64,000 bases of DNA from Isoetes taiwanensis. Its lineage: Eukaryota > Streptophyta > Lycopodiopsida > Isoetales > Isoetaceae. The stretch is from assembly GCA_021234155.1 (NCBI GenBank), contig JAJEKV010000004.1:24713662-24777661 (forward strand), written 5' to 3'. The translations under genes were made by a program, and so were the position numbers. The notes beneath the pieces are model-generated. The model was not told where the DNA came from and did no database searches. It saw only the letters and a list, made by a program, of their open reading frames with translations. Below, piece by piece: positions 12,504-24,181 of the stretch; positions within the stretch are counted from its first letter, which is position 1, and every line of letters begins with the position of its first letter.

Positions 12504-12899
12504 GGCCGAGAAACGAAGGCATCCGATGGCGCTTCGGTATGGCTGCTGGCGGCGAGCGAAGACCGCACGATGCCCACTTAACCGTCGAGAGTGGATCACT
12601 TGCAAGATGAATTATGCGGATCTCTGGCGCCACAACCGTGGCATTGAATGGACGGCTGGTGTGCTTGGATGGCTGAACATCCCGACCGAAGACCAACGGG
12701 ATGGAGGTGGTTCTGCACCTTCGCTGGGATCCGGAGCAGAACCTCTACCATCTCCTCCGCATCACCTCTGCTCCGAACCCGGAGTAGAGGGTTTTTCCTC
12801 TTAGGACTTAGTAGATAGGGCTCTGAGCCCGTTTTTGTATATAGGGCAGTGCCCATAGCGGAAATAAATTTGGCTGCACCCACATTTTGTAAAAAAAAA

Positions 12900-14272
12900 T
12901 CTCCACTATAATATAATATCACCGCCTTTCTAGTCACTTTACGTGGTGTTTGCATCTTGAATTGTCTACGTGTGTGTTGATGTTCACTTTCTGTGTGATG
13001 AAATGCTTTGAGACGAAAACCATTAACCAATGTAGGTAATGGAGTGCCATCTAACTCAGCTAGTTGGAAAACGCTTGGTCTAACCACTTGAACAATTTGA
13101 TAAGGGCCAAGCCAACGAAACTTGAGTTTACCCGGAAAATTTTTGTACCTGGAATCATAAAGAAGAACCAAATCTCCTTCTTTGAATGTTTTTGTCTTCA
13201 AACGTTTGTCATGTAAAGATTTTTGCAATTTGTTGTCCATGAAGAACACGAATATAAGCATCCCTTGAAGTTCATCCAACTGTTCTAATTGATAGACCCG
13301 TTCTTTGAGTGCGGCCCGGGTGGATTATGAGCAAGCGTGCTTGATTGAAAACGCGGAGTGTTGGAAGGATGTATTCAAACGGCATGAGAGCTTCGACCAT
13401 AAACCAATTTAAAAAGGAGTGTGACCAAAGGTAGCAATCTTGAAACAAGTATTGTAGGCCCAAAAACAGTAGGAAGTTTTGTCACTTGTGCGTGCGGGAA
13501 GCCACAAATTTTCTTGAGAATGGTGACCAGAGTTTTGTTGGTGCTTTCGCCCAACCCATTGCCTTGAGGATAGTAAGGTGTGCTCTTGTGATGATGTATC
13601 GGGGAGATAATCCGTCGGCTCCTTGATAGTATGATTGATGAAATGAACACCACGGTCAGCGACCAGCTCAGGTAGGGCAGGCCGAATCGCGTGATAATTT
13701 GTTGATAGAGGACTCCGGTGCTTGCCTGCGGTGTTATGCGGAAGTGCACAAGCTTCGCCCATTTGGTGGCGTGGTCGGTGAGAACCCGGAATGTATCGGG
13801 CACGAGTGTGTCTCGCAGGGAGGATCTATAGGTCCCACAAAGTCCATTCCCCATTTGCTTGAAGGGAAGTGGCGTGGCGGCCGGCGTCAAGGGAAGAGCG
13901 TCACGCGGGCGTCAAGCGTCCCACCGGCCGGGCAAGCGTCACGCGTCTTGGGCGTGGGGCGTGAGCATCTTTGAAGAGCGTGGGCCAATAATACCGGCTA
14001 GAAGGATTTTTGCGTGCCGTGGTGTCACCATGAAAATGACCACCACCGAGCCCTTGATGAGCTTCTCGAACAATGTCCGGAACTTCATGAGGTAGAACAC
14101 AATACCGAAGGATGGTGTCCTTACCCTTTTGTAGAGATGTCCCAGCAACCATGGTGTAGTCCGCGGACCTCTCTGAGAAAATTGATGGCGGCAGGATTGT
14201 CGCCATGGCGAGAGAAGGCGTCGCCCTTACGGTGGAAGAGCACACGCGGAGGAGGTGCTTGCTGAAAATCAT
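12900..14272 (-). pseudogene. Integrase of nested element
   Basis: Minus-strand fragments match the outer integrase: LTDHATKWA, HHHKSTPYYPQGNGL, MPFEYILPTLR, and the GPY/F-like FRWLGPYQIVQVVR (about 13090-13140), which here keeps the canonical GPY. The first catalytic region and the zinc finger are recognisable but frameshifted. No chromodomain follows. Confidence 0.7.
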
Positions 14273-15780
14273 GGAACCAATGTGGTGTTGCCGAAATGAC
14301 TAAAAAGAGTTGAGCATCAGGAAAGGCGTCCCGAGACCCGATTCGCGGGATCATCCGTGTGGATCGTGAAAGATAATCCGGAACAACATGAGATTTGCCG
14401 ACCTTATGAGCGATTTCAAAGGAGCAAATTCTTGGAGAAGAAGGACCCAACGAGCAATGCGGCCCGTGAAGCGTGGACTTGTTGATCAAATAGAGGAGTG
14501 CTTGGTGGTCCACAAAGAACTTGATTTGACTGCCCAAAAGGTAATAGCGGAAGCATTGGACCACGAGAAAATGAGACCCAAAGCTTCACGCTCCGTGGCG
14601 AATAGTTGCTTCAGCCGAGTTTTTAAATTTTGGCGTAGCGATTTGGTTTGTCGGTGTCGCATCATATTCTTGAAAAGAACAGCTCCAATAGCAAACGCCG
14701 ACATTGACATGAGCGTGAAAGGGCTTGTCCATTGAGGAGGAACAAGAACCGTGCCCGAGTAAGCAAAAGCTTCACCGTTTGGAAAGCGACTTCCGCTGGG
14801 AATTCCAAGCCCGTGGATTAAATCACCGTGAGTTTATGAATGGGATCTGCAATGGCTGCGATCCGGTATGAAGGTGGAGTAATAATTGACCTTTCCGGGA
14901 AAGAGCGTGTCTCCTTGATATTGGCTGGTGCTTGAGCCTTGAGCACACAAACCGATTTTGGCGGGGATCGGTGGTGATTCTGCTTTCGCGACAACATGGC
15001 CTAACCCAGAACACACGGAGGTGGCGCAAAGGTGCATTTCTCGGGATTGAGACTAATCTTGGGACTCATCACATTTACGGAAGGCGAGTTCCAATTTATC
15101 CAAATGGTCACCATGGGCTCAGTAGGCGAGAGAAGTCATCTTGAAAAATTTGCAAGAAGGGATTTTCCTTCATGAAATCATGAAAAACCGATAGCATGAT
15201 CGTTGAAACGTTGATGGAGAGTTTGATAGTCCAAAAGGAACCACCTTGTAGGCAAAAAGTGCCCCTACGGGGTGGTGAAAGTGGTCTTGAGTTGATCAGA
15301 TTCTTTGATTGAGATCGATTGTAGCGAAAAAACCATCCATAAAGGAGTACATCTCATGTCCACCACTTCTTCGAACTTGGTGCGTGAAGGGAAGTGGAAA
15401 ATGATCCGTGGCTTTGATTGAGTTCAGATAGTCCACCTGAGGCCGATCTTACCATTGTGCTTAAGGGCAATGGCGATGGGGCTCACCCATTGAGAATGTT
15501 TGACCTCATAGATCAAACTGCGGCAAGGAGTTTGTCAATTTCCGCCTTGGCCGATCCGCGGTAATTAGGGTTGAGCACATGCTTGTCGTTGCTACAGCAG
15601 TGGGTGCATCGATTTGGTAGGAATAGTGAGTTCCCCAAGCTTTTTGTTGATGCCGAAGATCTTTGTAACTCAGCGAAAAATGTGTTTGAATTGTTTGAAC
15701 GGCTTGGCGGCCTGTTATGATAAGGAGCCGGGAAGATTTGCAAAGAATCGCGACGGGTTGATTGTTGCCAACGTCCACAA
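14121..15780 (-). pseudogene. RT and RNase H of nested element
   Basis: RNase H is seen as SAFAIGAVLF (14710-14680), FFVDHQALLYLINK (about 14530-14490) and KVGKSHVVPDYLSR; RT as fragments around 14850-15700, including a block equivalent to ELQRSSASTKSLG upstream of the fingers. The catalytic DD segment lies near 15140-15170 but the frame is broken there. Parts of 15000-15500 can be followed only by comparison with the outer copy at 19540-20040. Confidence 0.65.
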
Positions 15781-16049
15781 TCTCAACTTGAGGAGTCTGA
15801 ATATGGGGTATGACTTGGTATCACGGACAATGTGTGCGAGGAGGTTGGAGCGAAACCGGATCGGGCACTTTTTCGTGGTGAAAAGAGGTTGCTTTCGGTT
15901 TCATCTAGCGAGGTTGCTTCATGACGGCGTGTACATCAACGAGGAGTTGCGGGGAGGTTCAACATCTGAAAAGTGATCAGCAGCGTTGGATTCGGTTGCA
16001 AGGAGCGGTGGGGGTCAAGCAAGGCAGCCCGCGGCCCGGTCACGATCAA

Positions 16050-18525
16050 GAGTCATTTCTCCCCAAGGATCAGCATATTAGGGGTAGGATGATGAGGCAT
16101 ACCCGCCCGGTGGAGCCTGAACTTGATAAATATTCGAGCTTCTTCCAGAATCGGTGTCCGAGAGAGAGGGTTCCGCATTGTCAGCGAAATGATCCCTGCG
16201 TTTGCAAGTCCATGGTGGCATTGAGATGACCATCGGTGATGACTAAGCGGTCCGCGTGGCCCAAGAATGGATACTCTTTGCTGGCGGAGAAAAGGTCCGC
16301 CTACCAGCATTTCATAGTCACACGGATCTTAGCCCGACTTTTCAAACTCCAAATTCCATGGGAAAGCGGAGATCACCAATGTTGATGTGAAGAATAGGTG
16401 TGGCGCCTTGAGGTCTCGTGATATGGCCATTAGCCAATTTGATGTCATATGGGGCACGAAAAGAGTTGTGTGATGCCCATTTGTTTTGCGGAGTTTATCC
16501 GTGATGAGATTGACTGCACTACCTCCATCGATTTGAACATGGTTGACTTGCTGATTTCCCACCGTGGCATGGACCGTGGGTGTAGAGGTAGCCACTGACC
16601 CCAACTAAAAGCAGTTGGGAGTGGTAACTGGTCCTTGAGAGCAGGATAGAGTTTTAGAATGGTTGCCAAGCTTAAAGGAATTTTGATCTTGGCGAGCTCC
16701 TCTTGGAGTTCGAGAGGTACATGAGAAAAAGGATCTGCTGGTTCCACTGGTGGGGGAGTGCGTGGCAGGGAAGCAGCAACTTCTTTGAGTAAGTCAACCT
16801 CGGCGGCAATATTGGGATATGTCTGAGAGCGTGGAGGTTGAGATGTTGAAGGGGTATCTTGTCTTTGTTGAGCTCTAGTGGTGGCATGAACATTTGCCAA
16901 TGTGCGGCCTTGGCTTGCATGAGGTTCAAAATGCTTTGGCGAACTTTGGGCATGACATGTGGCATGAGCTTTTCCAAGTCAGGTGCAAAGTGAACCTTTT
17001 TTTCGTCCTCATGAGGAATGGTGTCAACTGCAAAGGCAGGTTGCGTGCCCTTCTGAATAATAGTCAAAAGACGTGATGCCTTGGTGCGGCGTGAAACTAA
17101 ACCAACCCAATTTGGCCGGCGGGCGGGAGGATTAAGTGCCCGAAAAATTTCCTCTTGGGCTTGTTGATCCAAATTTGAGGTTGATTTGCCGGAGCTGGTT
17201 GATAGCGTGATTGCCGAGGCGCTCTTGGTGGCTTCTTAAGAACTCGGTCTCGCCTTGTTTGCCATTAGCAAGCCGTGAGTTGGTAAGCCGTGAGGCGGAC
17301 CGATGTGGTCTGATTTGTGCCGTGAAAGCCGTACCTGAACTTGTGGAAGTTGAGGACACGCCCGTGGTGGTATGACCCCATTCTTGACAAAGTGATAACA
17401 CCGAGGCTTTAGAAGGATCAAAAGGAGGACGTTGGTTGGACCCCGATGGTTGGTCCCGCCATCGATAGAGTTTATGGGGCACCTTGAAGAGGTGGTCACT
17501 GATAGTCGCGATTGGTGCCGAGGTGTGGTTTGCACTTGATAAAACCATTTTGTTGGGCGGAACGGTGTGGGATGAGTCGAGTGCACTCTTCCGCGGCATG
17601 ATTGCACATGTTGCATCGCTTGCAATGAGGCGGGCCATTGGTGGAGTTGCACTCATTGGCCAAATGGCCTTGGTATTTGCAAATATGGCACCGTGATTTG
17701 ATCAATCTGTGGATTAGCGTGTTGAGGCTGAACAATGTCCTGTGGAACCATGACATGTGGAATGAACGGAGCTCTTGAAGAGCCACGCCTGGGGAGGAAA
17801 CATTGACCCAAAGTGATTGACAAGGTCGATAGCCCGCTCCAAAGTTTTTGGGCCAGTATTCATCATGAGTCGAATAGCGGGAGGAAGTCCTTGGAGAAAC
17901 CAAACCAAAATCTGGCTCTGTAGGGTACTCCTTGAGCTTACTTAGCGTATGTGAAGTCGATCCGCAAAAATCCGGGCGGGACTCGTGGGCTCTTGTTGAA
18001 GTTCATTGAGTTGCTTGAGATGAAGTTGATCATCATCCGTGGGTCCCGTAATGAGACGTAAAAGCAAAGGCGCATTTCGGACCAGTCTTGTTTCCAATGG
18101 CTTTTGTTGGACATGAGCCATTGATGAGGAGAGCCACGCAGGTGGGTGGAAAAGATGTGGAATTTCAGTTGAGGTTCGCTGTGACCATTTAGGACAGCTA
18201 GAGCCTCAAATTCTTCCATGTGGGCCCGAAAGCACTTTGGTCTAACGGTTTGCCTTTCGTGTTGCCAAACGTGGGATAAGTCGGTTCAGTCCGAAGGTAG
18301 ATGTGAAAGTGTTTGGGCTGGACAGAAAAGATATAGTGAGGATATTGAGGTTGAGGTGGGTGTGGCAATCGCGGCCGGACGGACCACGATGAAGGGGTGA
18401 TCAGCGGTTGGAGAAACCGGGGTAGCCGGAGCATTGGTTTTGAGATCCGTAAGGTTGTAAACAGGAAGAGCGCTGGGGAAACGTAGGGAAAAGGATATTC
18501 CCCCGGTAGGCGCCAAAGGAGACAT
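16050..18525 (-). pseudogene. gag and protease of nested element
   Basis: gag starts near 18525 (MSPLAPTGGISF) and has a capsid-like segment (FHIFSTHLRGSPHQW, about 18150) and a zinc knuckle CHICKYQGHLANEC (C-x2-C-x4-H-x4-C, about 17690-17650) followed by another Cys/His cluster (CKRCNMCNHAAEEC). The protease is seen as VQIDGGSAVNLI near 16540-16500, the DGGS form typical of Athila/Tat. Frameshifts separate these blocks. Confidence 0.7.
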
Positions 18526-18938
18526 GTGGATAGCCGTGCCCACCCGGGAAGATGAGGGTTCATGGCGAAGAGGCGATGGCCTAAGAATGATGGATGTAGG
18601 CATTTTCAGGGGGTGTGAAAGTACACGGTTGAGAAGGTTGAGCCCGATAAGGCTCCTGAGCAGTGATGAGGAGACCGAGGTTGTGAGCAATGTTTGCACG
18701 CTTTGGGCGGAACCGGGTCGAGATCGACACGAGGGGTGGGTGGCGCGACCGAGCCCTAGACCAAAGATGGCCTCCCTCTATGTCATAAGCAGATCCATAC
18801 ATGTCGCCAATCAGCTTCCCTCGGACACGATGGCGCCCAAGCCAGAGGCCGTCCGAGAAAGGAGTTCTTCCGCGGGAAATTACTAGACGCACATGGCGCA
18901 TGTAAAGTAGGATAAAATCATCCGCATCGGGCGCCCGG
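18526..18938 (-). other. Leader and primer-binding region of nested element
   Basis: Sequence between gag and the 5' LTR. The first bases after the LTR on the minus strand (CCGGGCGCCCGATGCGG) are GC-rich and partly like the TGGCGCC class of primer sites, but the outer copy differs here, so I do not assign a tRNA. Confidence 0.4.
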
Positions 18939-19525
18939 TGTTTGGGGGGTCCGGGTTCGAACTCCCGAAGACAAACTGTGAGGACCCGTGGATCTAACAG
19001 AGAGTCCGGGGACTATGTCACGCCGGGATTTGCTGAAAAGAGAAGAAAAAGAAGAAAAGCAGAACAAATGAGAGAAAGATGATAAGCTTCCTTGATATCA
19101 ATGATGAAAATACATGAGCTCTCGCAATAGAGAAAAACTGAAAAAGAGACAAGACTCAAAACTCATCTAAAACTTATGTGCTAACTCTACTCATATATAT
19201 AGTACAATGGCCTTGGGCCCAATATAGAACACTCTCTGACCGATCTCTGTGCCGACTCTGGAAGGAGGCCCGATTTGGGAATGTTGGCGGTGCCTCTTGA
19301 AGTGCCTAGAATCACGCCGACGCCGACGCTGGCGAGGCGGTGGCGGGCCGCCACTTGTCCGAGCCGGGCTCTTGTTGACAGCCCACGTGGGCTTTGATCA
19401 AGGTCCGGCTGCTTGGTCTTCTCGCTGGAGCCTTGGATGTCCCACCCGTGGGCGATCGAGGATCCTTGAGCTTGACCTGGTCCGTCAGATGATGAATAGT
19501 CCCGCACCAGAGGCACGGACTAACA
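18939..19525 (-). repeat. 5' LTR of nested element
   Basis: 587 bp, TGTTTGGGGGG...GACTAACA; TATA-like run near 19191-19201. Directly followed by the CCTGA duplication and outer RT sequence. Confidence 0.9.
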
Positions 19526-19530
19526 CCTGA

Positions 19531-20570
19531 GGTGACACAAAAGGTGCATTTCTCCAGATTGAGACTAATGCCGGACTCATCACATTTCTGAAAGACGAGT
19601 TCCAATTTATCCAAATGGTCAGCCATGGAACTGTAGGCAGAGAAGTCATCTTGAAAAAATTGTAAGAAGGGATTTTCCTTCATAAAATCATGAAAAACTG
19701 AGAGCATGATGCGTTGAAACGTGGATGGAGAGTTTGATAAGCCAAAAAGGAACCACCTTGTAGGCAAAAAGTACTTCTACCTGGGTGGTGAAAGTAGTTT
19801 TGAGTTGATCAGATTCTTTGATTGAGATCTGATTGTAGCCAGAAAAACCATCCATGAAGGAGTACATCTCATGTCCAGCGACCTCTTCCAGAACCTGGTC
19901 TGTGAAGGGAAGGGGAAAATGATCACGCTCCGTGGCCTGATTGAGTTTTCGGTAGTCCACGCAAACTCGGATCTTACCATTGTGTTTGAGTGCAATGACG
20001 ATGGGGCTCACCCATTCAGAATGTTTGACCTCATAGATCAAACCTGCAGCAAGGAGTTTGTCAATTTCCGCCTTGACGCGATCACGGTAATTGGGGTTGA
20101 GCCGGTACTATCGTTGCTATACTGGACGTGCATCTGATTTGGTAGGAATGGTGAGTTCCCCCAAGGCTTTGTTGATTCCCCGAAGATCTCTGTAGCTCCA
20201 GGCGAAAATGTGTTTGAACTTTTTGAAAAGCGTGACGGCCCTATTACGATAAGGAGTTGGAAGATTGGCAGCAAGGCAGACAGGCTGATTGTTGCCTACG
20301 TCCACGATCTCGACTTCAGGAGTCTGAATATGGGGTATCACTTCAGTGGTCCCGACAATGTGCGTGGAGGTTGAAGCATAACAGATGCGTGGCACTCATG
20401 TGGTGAAAAAGAGAGGTTGCCGAAGTTTCTTCCGCTGCAGGTTGCTTCATGACAACAAGCGGACATCTACGAGCCGCAGGAGATTCCACATCCGAAAAGT
20501 GATCAACCCGCTGAATTCGATTGCAAGGAGCCGTAAGGGTCAAGCAAAGCAGCCACGGCCGGTCCTCGAT
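19531..20570 (-). pseudogene. RT (N-terminal part) of outer element
   Basis: Minus-strand frames show the RT fingers and palm: KHSEWVSPIVIALKHNG, VCVDYRKLNQATERDHF, YSFMDGFSGYNQISI, then after a frameshift FGLSNSPSTFQRIM and the catalytic FFQDDFSAYS. The first catalytic Asp (FMDGFSG) and the DD pair are intact. The frame breaks near 19690-19780. The rest of RT is at 8426 and below, beyond the nested copy. Confidence 0.85.
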
Positions 20571-20693
20571 CAAGGGTCATTTCACCAAGGATCAAGATAT
20601 TCTGGGTAGGATGATGAGAGGCGCACTTCGTAGGTGGAGCCCGAACTTGATAGATATTTTGGGCGCCATCGAATCGGCCTGGAGAGAGAGGGT

Positions 20694-23009
20694 TCAGCAT
20701 TGTCGACGGAAATGATTTTGTCTGTTTCCAAGTCCATGGTGGCATTGAGGTGACCATCCAGTGATGACTAACTGATCCGTGGCCCAAAGAATGGATACCT
20801 TTGGCTTGGCGGAGAAAAGGTCTGCCACCAACATTTCATAATCACCTGGATCTTCTCTAGCCTTCCAAACACCAAATTCCAAGGGGAATCGGAGATCACC
20901 AATGTTGATGTGAAGAAGAGGCGTGACGCCTTGAGGTCGCGTGATATGGCCATTAGCCAATTTGATGTCATATGGGGCACGGATAGAGTTGTTTGATGCC
21001 CATTTGTTTTGCGGAGTTTATCCGCGATGAGATTGACCGCTACCTCAGCCAATTTGAACATGATTGACTTGTTGATTGCCCACCGTGGCATGTACCGCGG
21101 GAGTGGAGGTAGCAAATGCCCCCAACCAAAACAAATCGGGGTGGTAATCGGTCCTTGAGAGCGTGACGAGTTTCAAAATTGTGGCCAAACTTAAAGGAAT
21201 TTTGATTTTGCTAGTTCCTCTTGGAGTTCCGGAGGCACATGAGAAAAAGGATCTGGCTTTGGATCCACAGTGTTTGGAGTCGCGTGGTAATGAAGCAGCA
21301 ACTAACCTCGGCAGCTATATTTGGATATGTCTGAGAGCGTGGAGGTTGAGACGTGGAAGGGGCTTCTTGTCTTTGTTGAGCTCGAGTAGTGGCATGAACG
21401 TTAGCCAACGTGCGGCCTTCATCAAAATGCTTTGGCGAACTTTAGGCATAACATGCGGCATGAGTTTCTCCAAGTCTGGTGCAAAGTGAACCTTTTTTTC
21501 TTCTTCATGAGGAATGGTGTCGACGGCAAAGGCAGGTTGCATGCCATTAGGAATAATGGTGAAGGGACGGGGCCGGTTCGGTGCGTGAAACCAAACCAAC
21601 CCAATTTGATGGCTGGACCGGAGGATTAAGAGCCCGAAAAATTTCTTCCCTCGTGCTTGTTGATCCATCCGAGGTTGATTGGCAGGAGCTGGTTGATAGC
21701 GTGATTGCTAAGGCGCGCGAGGTGGCTTCCGAAGAACAGGACGTGGGCCTTGTTTGCCATTAGCAATCCAGAGTTGGTAGGCGTGAGGCGGACCGATGTG
21801 GTCCGAATTGTGCCGGAAGCCGCACCAACTTGTGGAAGTTGAGGACACGCCGCGGGTGGTATGACCCCATTCTTGGCAAAGATAACATCGAAGCTTTGAA
21901 GGATCAAAAGGAGGACGGTGTTGGGTCCCCGTTGTTGCTCTGTTGCTGATAGAGTTGAGTGGGTTGCTTCCGCAGCGGTGGTGGCCGGGATATTGCGATT
22001 GGTGCCGAGGTGTTGTTTGCACTTGATAAACCATCTTGTTGCGGAAAGATGTAGGATGAATGCGAAGTGCATTCTTCCGCGTAGCATGATTGCACATGTT
22101 GCATCTTTTACAATGAGGCGGCCATTGGTGGAGTTGCACTCATTCGCCAAGTGGCCTTGATATTTGCGCAGATATGGCACCAGATCCGATCAAGGCCATG
22201 ATTGGCGTGTTGAGGTTGAACAGCCAGCCCGGGGAACCGTGGGCGGGTGGAATGAAAGGGAGCTCCCAAGAGCCATGCCACGGGAGGAAACATTGACCGA
22301 AAGTGATTGACAAGATCGATAGCCTGTTCCAAAGTCTTGGTAGCGCAGGTATTGATCATGAGTCGGATAAATCGGAGGAAGTCCTTGGAGAAACCGCACC
22401 AAGATCCGCCTCTGTGTGGGGTACTCCTTGAGTTTGCCGAAAGAGAATGTGAAGTCGATCCGCAAAATCCCGGGCGGACTCCGGGGCTCTTGTTGAAGGT
22501 CATTGAGTTGCTTGAGATGAAGTTGATCATCATCCGTGGTCCCATAGTGAGAAAGAAAAGCGTTCTCATTTCTGACCAATCTTGTTTCCGGTGGCTTTTT
22601 TGTTGGACATGAGCCATTGATGAGGAGCCACGCAGATTGTGGTGGAAAAGATGTGGAATTTCAGTTGAGGTTGGCGCATGACCATTCAAACAGCCCGAGC
22701 CTCAAATTCTTCCATGTGGGCCCGAGCACTTTGGTCTAAGGGTTTGCCTTTAGGTGTTGCCAAAGGTAGGATAAGTCACTAAGGGTTTGAAAGGTAGAAG
22801 TAAAAGTCTTTGGGCTGGACAGAACATGATAGTGAGGATATTGAGGTGGAGTTGGAGGTGGTATGGTGCCCGAAAAGACCCCAAAGGGTTGGCCGAGGTG
22901 GGAGGCACCGAGGTGCCTGATCATTGGTTTTGAGGTCGGTAAGGTTGTAAACAAAGAGTGGTGGGAAATGTAGGGAAGGGAAATTCCCCGGGAGGAGCAA
23001 AAGAGACAT
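20694..23009 (-). pseudogene. gag and protease of outer element
   Basis: gag starts near 23009 and contains capsid-like blocks (KQDWSEMRT near 22570; TKTLEQAIDLVNHF near 22320) and a zinc-knuckle remnant (YQGHLANECNSTNG near 22150). The protease region is at about 21110-21030; the residues matching IDGGSAVNLI are damaged (here LAEVAVNLI), so the catalytic Asp is not readable. RLRKTNGH-like and PHMTSNWLMAISRD blocks follow. Many frameshifts. Confidence 0.65.
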
Positions 23010-23029
23010 GTGGATATCCCCGCCCACCC

Positions 23030-23395
23030 GTAGGGAGATGATGGTTGTGAAGGCAGAGGCGATGGGCCGTAAGACCGATGGATGAAGGCATGTTCGGGGT
23101 ATGAAAGTAAGGTTGAGCAGTGGAGCGGATAGGGCTCCCGATAGTGAGTGATGAGGAGATCGAGGTCGTGAGCAATGTTTGCACGCCGGAGGCGAGAATT
23201 TGGACGAGACATGACACGGGCAGAGGCGTATGGCCGTAAGACTGATGGATGAAGGCATGTTCTGGGGTATGAAAGTAAGGTTGAGAGGTGGAGCCGATAG
23301 GGCTCCCCGATAGTGATGAGGAGATCGAGGTCGGAGCAATGTTTGCACGCCGGAGGCGGAGAATTTGGACGACATGACACGAGGGGTGGGTGGCC
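23030..23395 (-). repeat. Tandem duplication in outer leader/gag start
   Basis: Two ~180-bp copies (about 23035-23215 and 23220-23395) share GATGGATGAAGGCATGTTC, GATAGGGCTCCC and GTTTGCACGCCGGAGGCG. The nested copy has this segment once (18550-18740), so the duplication is private to the outer copy. Confidence 0.65.
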
Positions 23396-23587
23396 CGAAT
23401 CGAGCCCTAGACCGAATGTGGCCTCCCTCAATGTCATAAGCAGATCCATACATGTCACGAACAGCTTCCCCTTCGATGATGGCGCCCAAGCGCAGACGCC
23501 GTTGGAAAAAAGTTCTTCCGGCGTGAAGTTTCTACGCATATTGCGCGGCGAAGAAAAAGGAAAATCAATCGCACTCGGCAGCGCGGT

Positions 23588-24181
23588 TGTTTGGGGTCCG
23601 GGTTCGGAACTCCTGCAAAGAAAGACCCTCCGGAGGACCCTTGATCTAACAGAGAATCCGGGGACTATGTCACGCGATTTGCAAGAAAGGAACAAGAAGA
23701 AGAAAATAGAACGTAAGAGAACAATGAGAGGAAAATGATAAGCTTCCTTGATGTCAATGATGAACATACATGAGCTCTCGCGAATCGAGAAAGATCAAGA
23801 GAGACAAGACTCAAAACTCATCTAAAAATCATCTAAAAATCATGTGCTAGCTCTACTCATATATATAGTACAATGGCCTTTGGCCCAATATAGACACACT
23901 GACCGATTCTCGCCGACTCTGAAGGAGGCCTCGATTTGTGAATGTTGGCTGTGCCTCTTGAAGTGCCTAGAATCTCACCCGCCGGACGCCGACGCGGTGA
24001 CAGCCATCACTTGTCCGGAAGGGCGCCTCTTGTTGACGGACGAGGGCTTTGATCAAGTGGTCTCACGCTTGGTCTTCATTGGGCTTTGGACGGCTGACCC
24101 GTGCCTGTCTGTGGATCCTTAAGCTTGACCTGGTCCGTCGTATGCATGAATAGTCCTGTACCAGGAGGCACATGACTAACA
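23588..24181 (-). repeat. 5' LTR of outer element
   Basis: 594 bp, TGTTTGGGG...TGACTAACA, followed by TCCCG, the duplication that also precedes the LTR at 1881. Confidence 0.9.

Larger units (their letters stand above)
8432..19525 (-). mobile_element. Nested Ty3/gypsy copy of the same family
   Basis: LTRs 8432-9017 and 18939-19525, with duplication CCTGA at 8427-8431 and 19526-19530. It has the same gene order and orientation as the outer copy, is 11.1 kb long, and interrupts the outer RT just after a conserved CTFCVTSG stretch. Without the insert and one CCTGA the outer frame runs through the junction, which confirms the boundaries. Its own frames are much more broken than those of the outer right half. 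Confidence 0.92.
1881..24181 (-). mobile_element. Outer Ty3/gypsy LTR retrotransposon (Athila/Tat-like), interrupted
   Basis: Bounded by LTRs 1881-2473 and 23588-24181, each TG...CA, and flanked by the 5-bp duplication TCCCG (1876-1880 and 24182-24186). Coding order on the minus strand is gag, protease, RT, RNase H, integrase, then an extra ORF. The integrase has no chromodomain but keeps a GPY/F-like module, which with the DGGS protease motif and the extra 3' ORF points to the non-chromoviral Athila/Tat group. A second copy of the family (8432-19525) sits inside RT with duplication CCTGA; without it this copy is about 11.2 kb. Frames are broken in several places, so it is probably not autonomous now. 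Confidence 0.9.
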
